Origin: Albimonas pacifica
GTDB lineage: Bacteria > Pseudomonadota > Alphaproteobacteria > Rhodobacterales > Rhodobacteraceae
Reading direction: 5' to 3'
DNA: 64,000 bases
Assembly: GCF_900113695.1 (NCBI RefSeq)
Contig: NZ_FOQH01000004.1
Coordinates: 186,001-250,000 of the forward strand
Position numbers and translations under genes: made by a program. Below the pieces are notes generated by a model. That model was not told the DNA's origin, ran no database searches, and was given only the letters and a program-made list of their open reading frames with translations. Of this stretch, positions 63,754-64,000 are shown in pieces; position 1 is the stretch's first letter, and the number at the start of each line of letters is the position of its first letter.

Positions 63754-64000
63754 TCACCCCCTCGCCGGGCGGCGGGAGAGCTGCACCAGCAGGATGCCCA
63801 CGGTGACGATCCCCACGCCCAGCAGGTCGCGGGGGCCCAGCGTCTCGCCCAGCAGCAGGGCGGCGACGGCGACGCCGAGGCAGGGGTTGAGGAAGTGGAA
63901 GGCGGCGGCGTTGGTCGGGCCGATGCGGCGCACCAGCAGGAACCAGACCAGCGTCGCCAGGATCCCCGAGAACAGGATCGAATAGCCCAGCCCCAGCAGC
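63754..64000 (-). CDS. DMT-family (EamA) transporter, C-terminal part
   Basis: The last 81 residues are present; the gene continues past the right edge. The minus-strand frame has three hydrophobic segments: LGYSILFSGILATLVWFLLV, then FHFLNPCLGVAVAALLLGE and LLGVGIVTVGILLVQL. The sequence IGPTNAAAFHFLNPCLGVAVAALLLGE is the typical last repeat of EamA/RhaT-like exporters (helices 8-10). It ends RRPARG and stops 7 bp from the convergent carboxypeptidase stop. The exported solute cannot be inferred. Confidence 0.85.
   Translation of the reverse strand, partial: LLGLGYSILFSGILATLVWFLLVRRIGPTNAAAFHFLNPCLGVAVAALLLGETLGPRDLLGVGIVTVGILLVQLSRRPARG

Overview
The window is 64 kb of very GC-rich DNA with dense, short-spaced genes. 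The ordered set mutM / ubiE-ubiB, rpsT, dnaA, dnaN, recF and gyrB, together with TRAP and Liv transporters, an intracellular PHB depolymerase and single-gene FCD/IclR regulators, points to an alphaproteobacterium, most likely of the Rhodobacterales. No rRNA, tRNA, CRISPR array, prophage or insertion sequence was found. About 55 genes are called; a DMT transporter is cut by the right edge and a probable gene start is cut by the left edge.

Left third (1-23.8 kb), catabolic islands. A minus-strand operon (flavin reductase - TRAP dctPQM - acyl-CoA carboxyltransferase) diverges from an IclR regulator and an enoyl-CoA hydratase. Next come an acyl-CoA ligase/acyl-CoA dehydrogenase pair and a crotonase divergent from an AraC regulator. 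A GTTTCAC-N3-GTGAAAC operator lies inside the promoter spacer of the TRAP operon, and a degenerate copy lies in the ligase promoter, which ties the two operons together. The second island holds a complete Liv-type ABC importer (livKHMGF), a divergent DUF2848 gene with a GntR regulator, and a marR - flavin reductase - flavin monooxygenase - cupin - amidase operon. An identical 14-bp operator, TGTGATATTTCACA, sits in both the livK and the marR promoters, so importer and oxygenase operon probably form one regulon of unknown substrate.

Middle (24-45.8 kb), general functions. A Na+/H+ antiporter with a cyclic-nucleotide-like domain and a repetitive tail, threonine ammonia-lyase, a WYL regulator divergent from an SbcCD-like nuclease/ATPase pair, an MDR reductase with an amidohydrolase and a second IclR regulator, a solute-symporter/histidine kinase fusion with a small membrane protein and a single-domain response regulator, a GST, phaZ, a decayed chemoreceptor fragment, and an Old Yellow Enzyme with its TetR regulator.

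Right third (45.8-64 kb), core genes. ubiB, ubiE, mutM, an enoyl-CoA hydratase, rpsT, a rhodanese, dnaA, dnaN, recF, gyrB, an M32 carboxypeptidase and the DMT transporter. The dnaA-dnaN and recF-gyrB junctions are interrupted by a chemoreceptor gene and an HpcH/HpaI aldolase gene.

The most unusual non-coding signal is a repeat of about 262 bp present twice in direct orientation (33357-33618 and 45533-45797). It folds into a hairpin of about 160 nt whose stem differs between copies by compensating base changes. Each copy starts 16-18 bp beyond the stop codon of a minus-strand gene, and a fragment of one end also follows dnaN.
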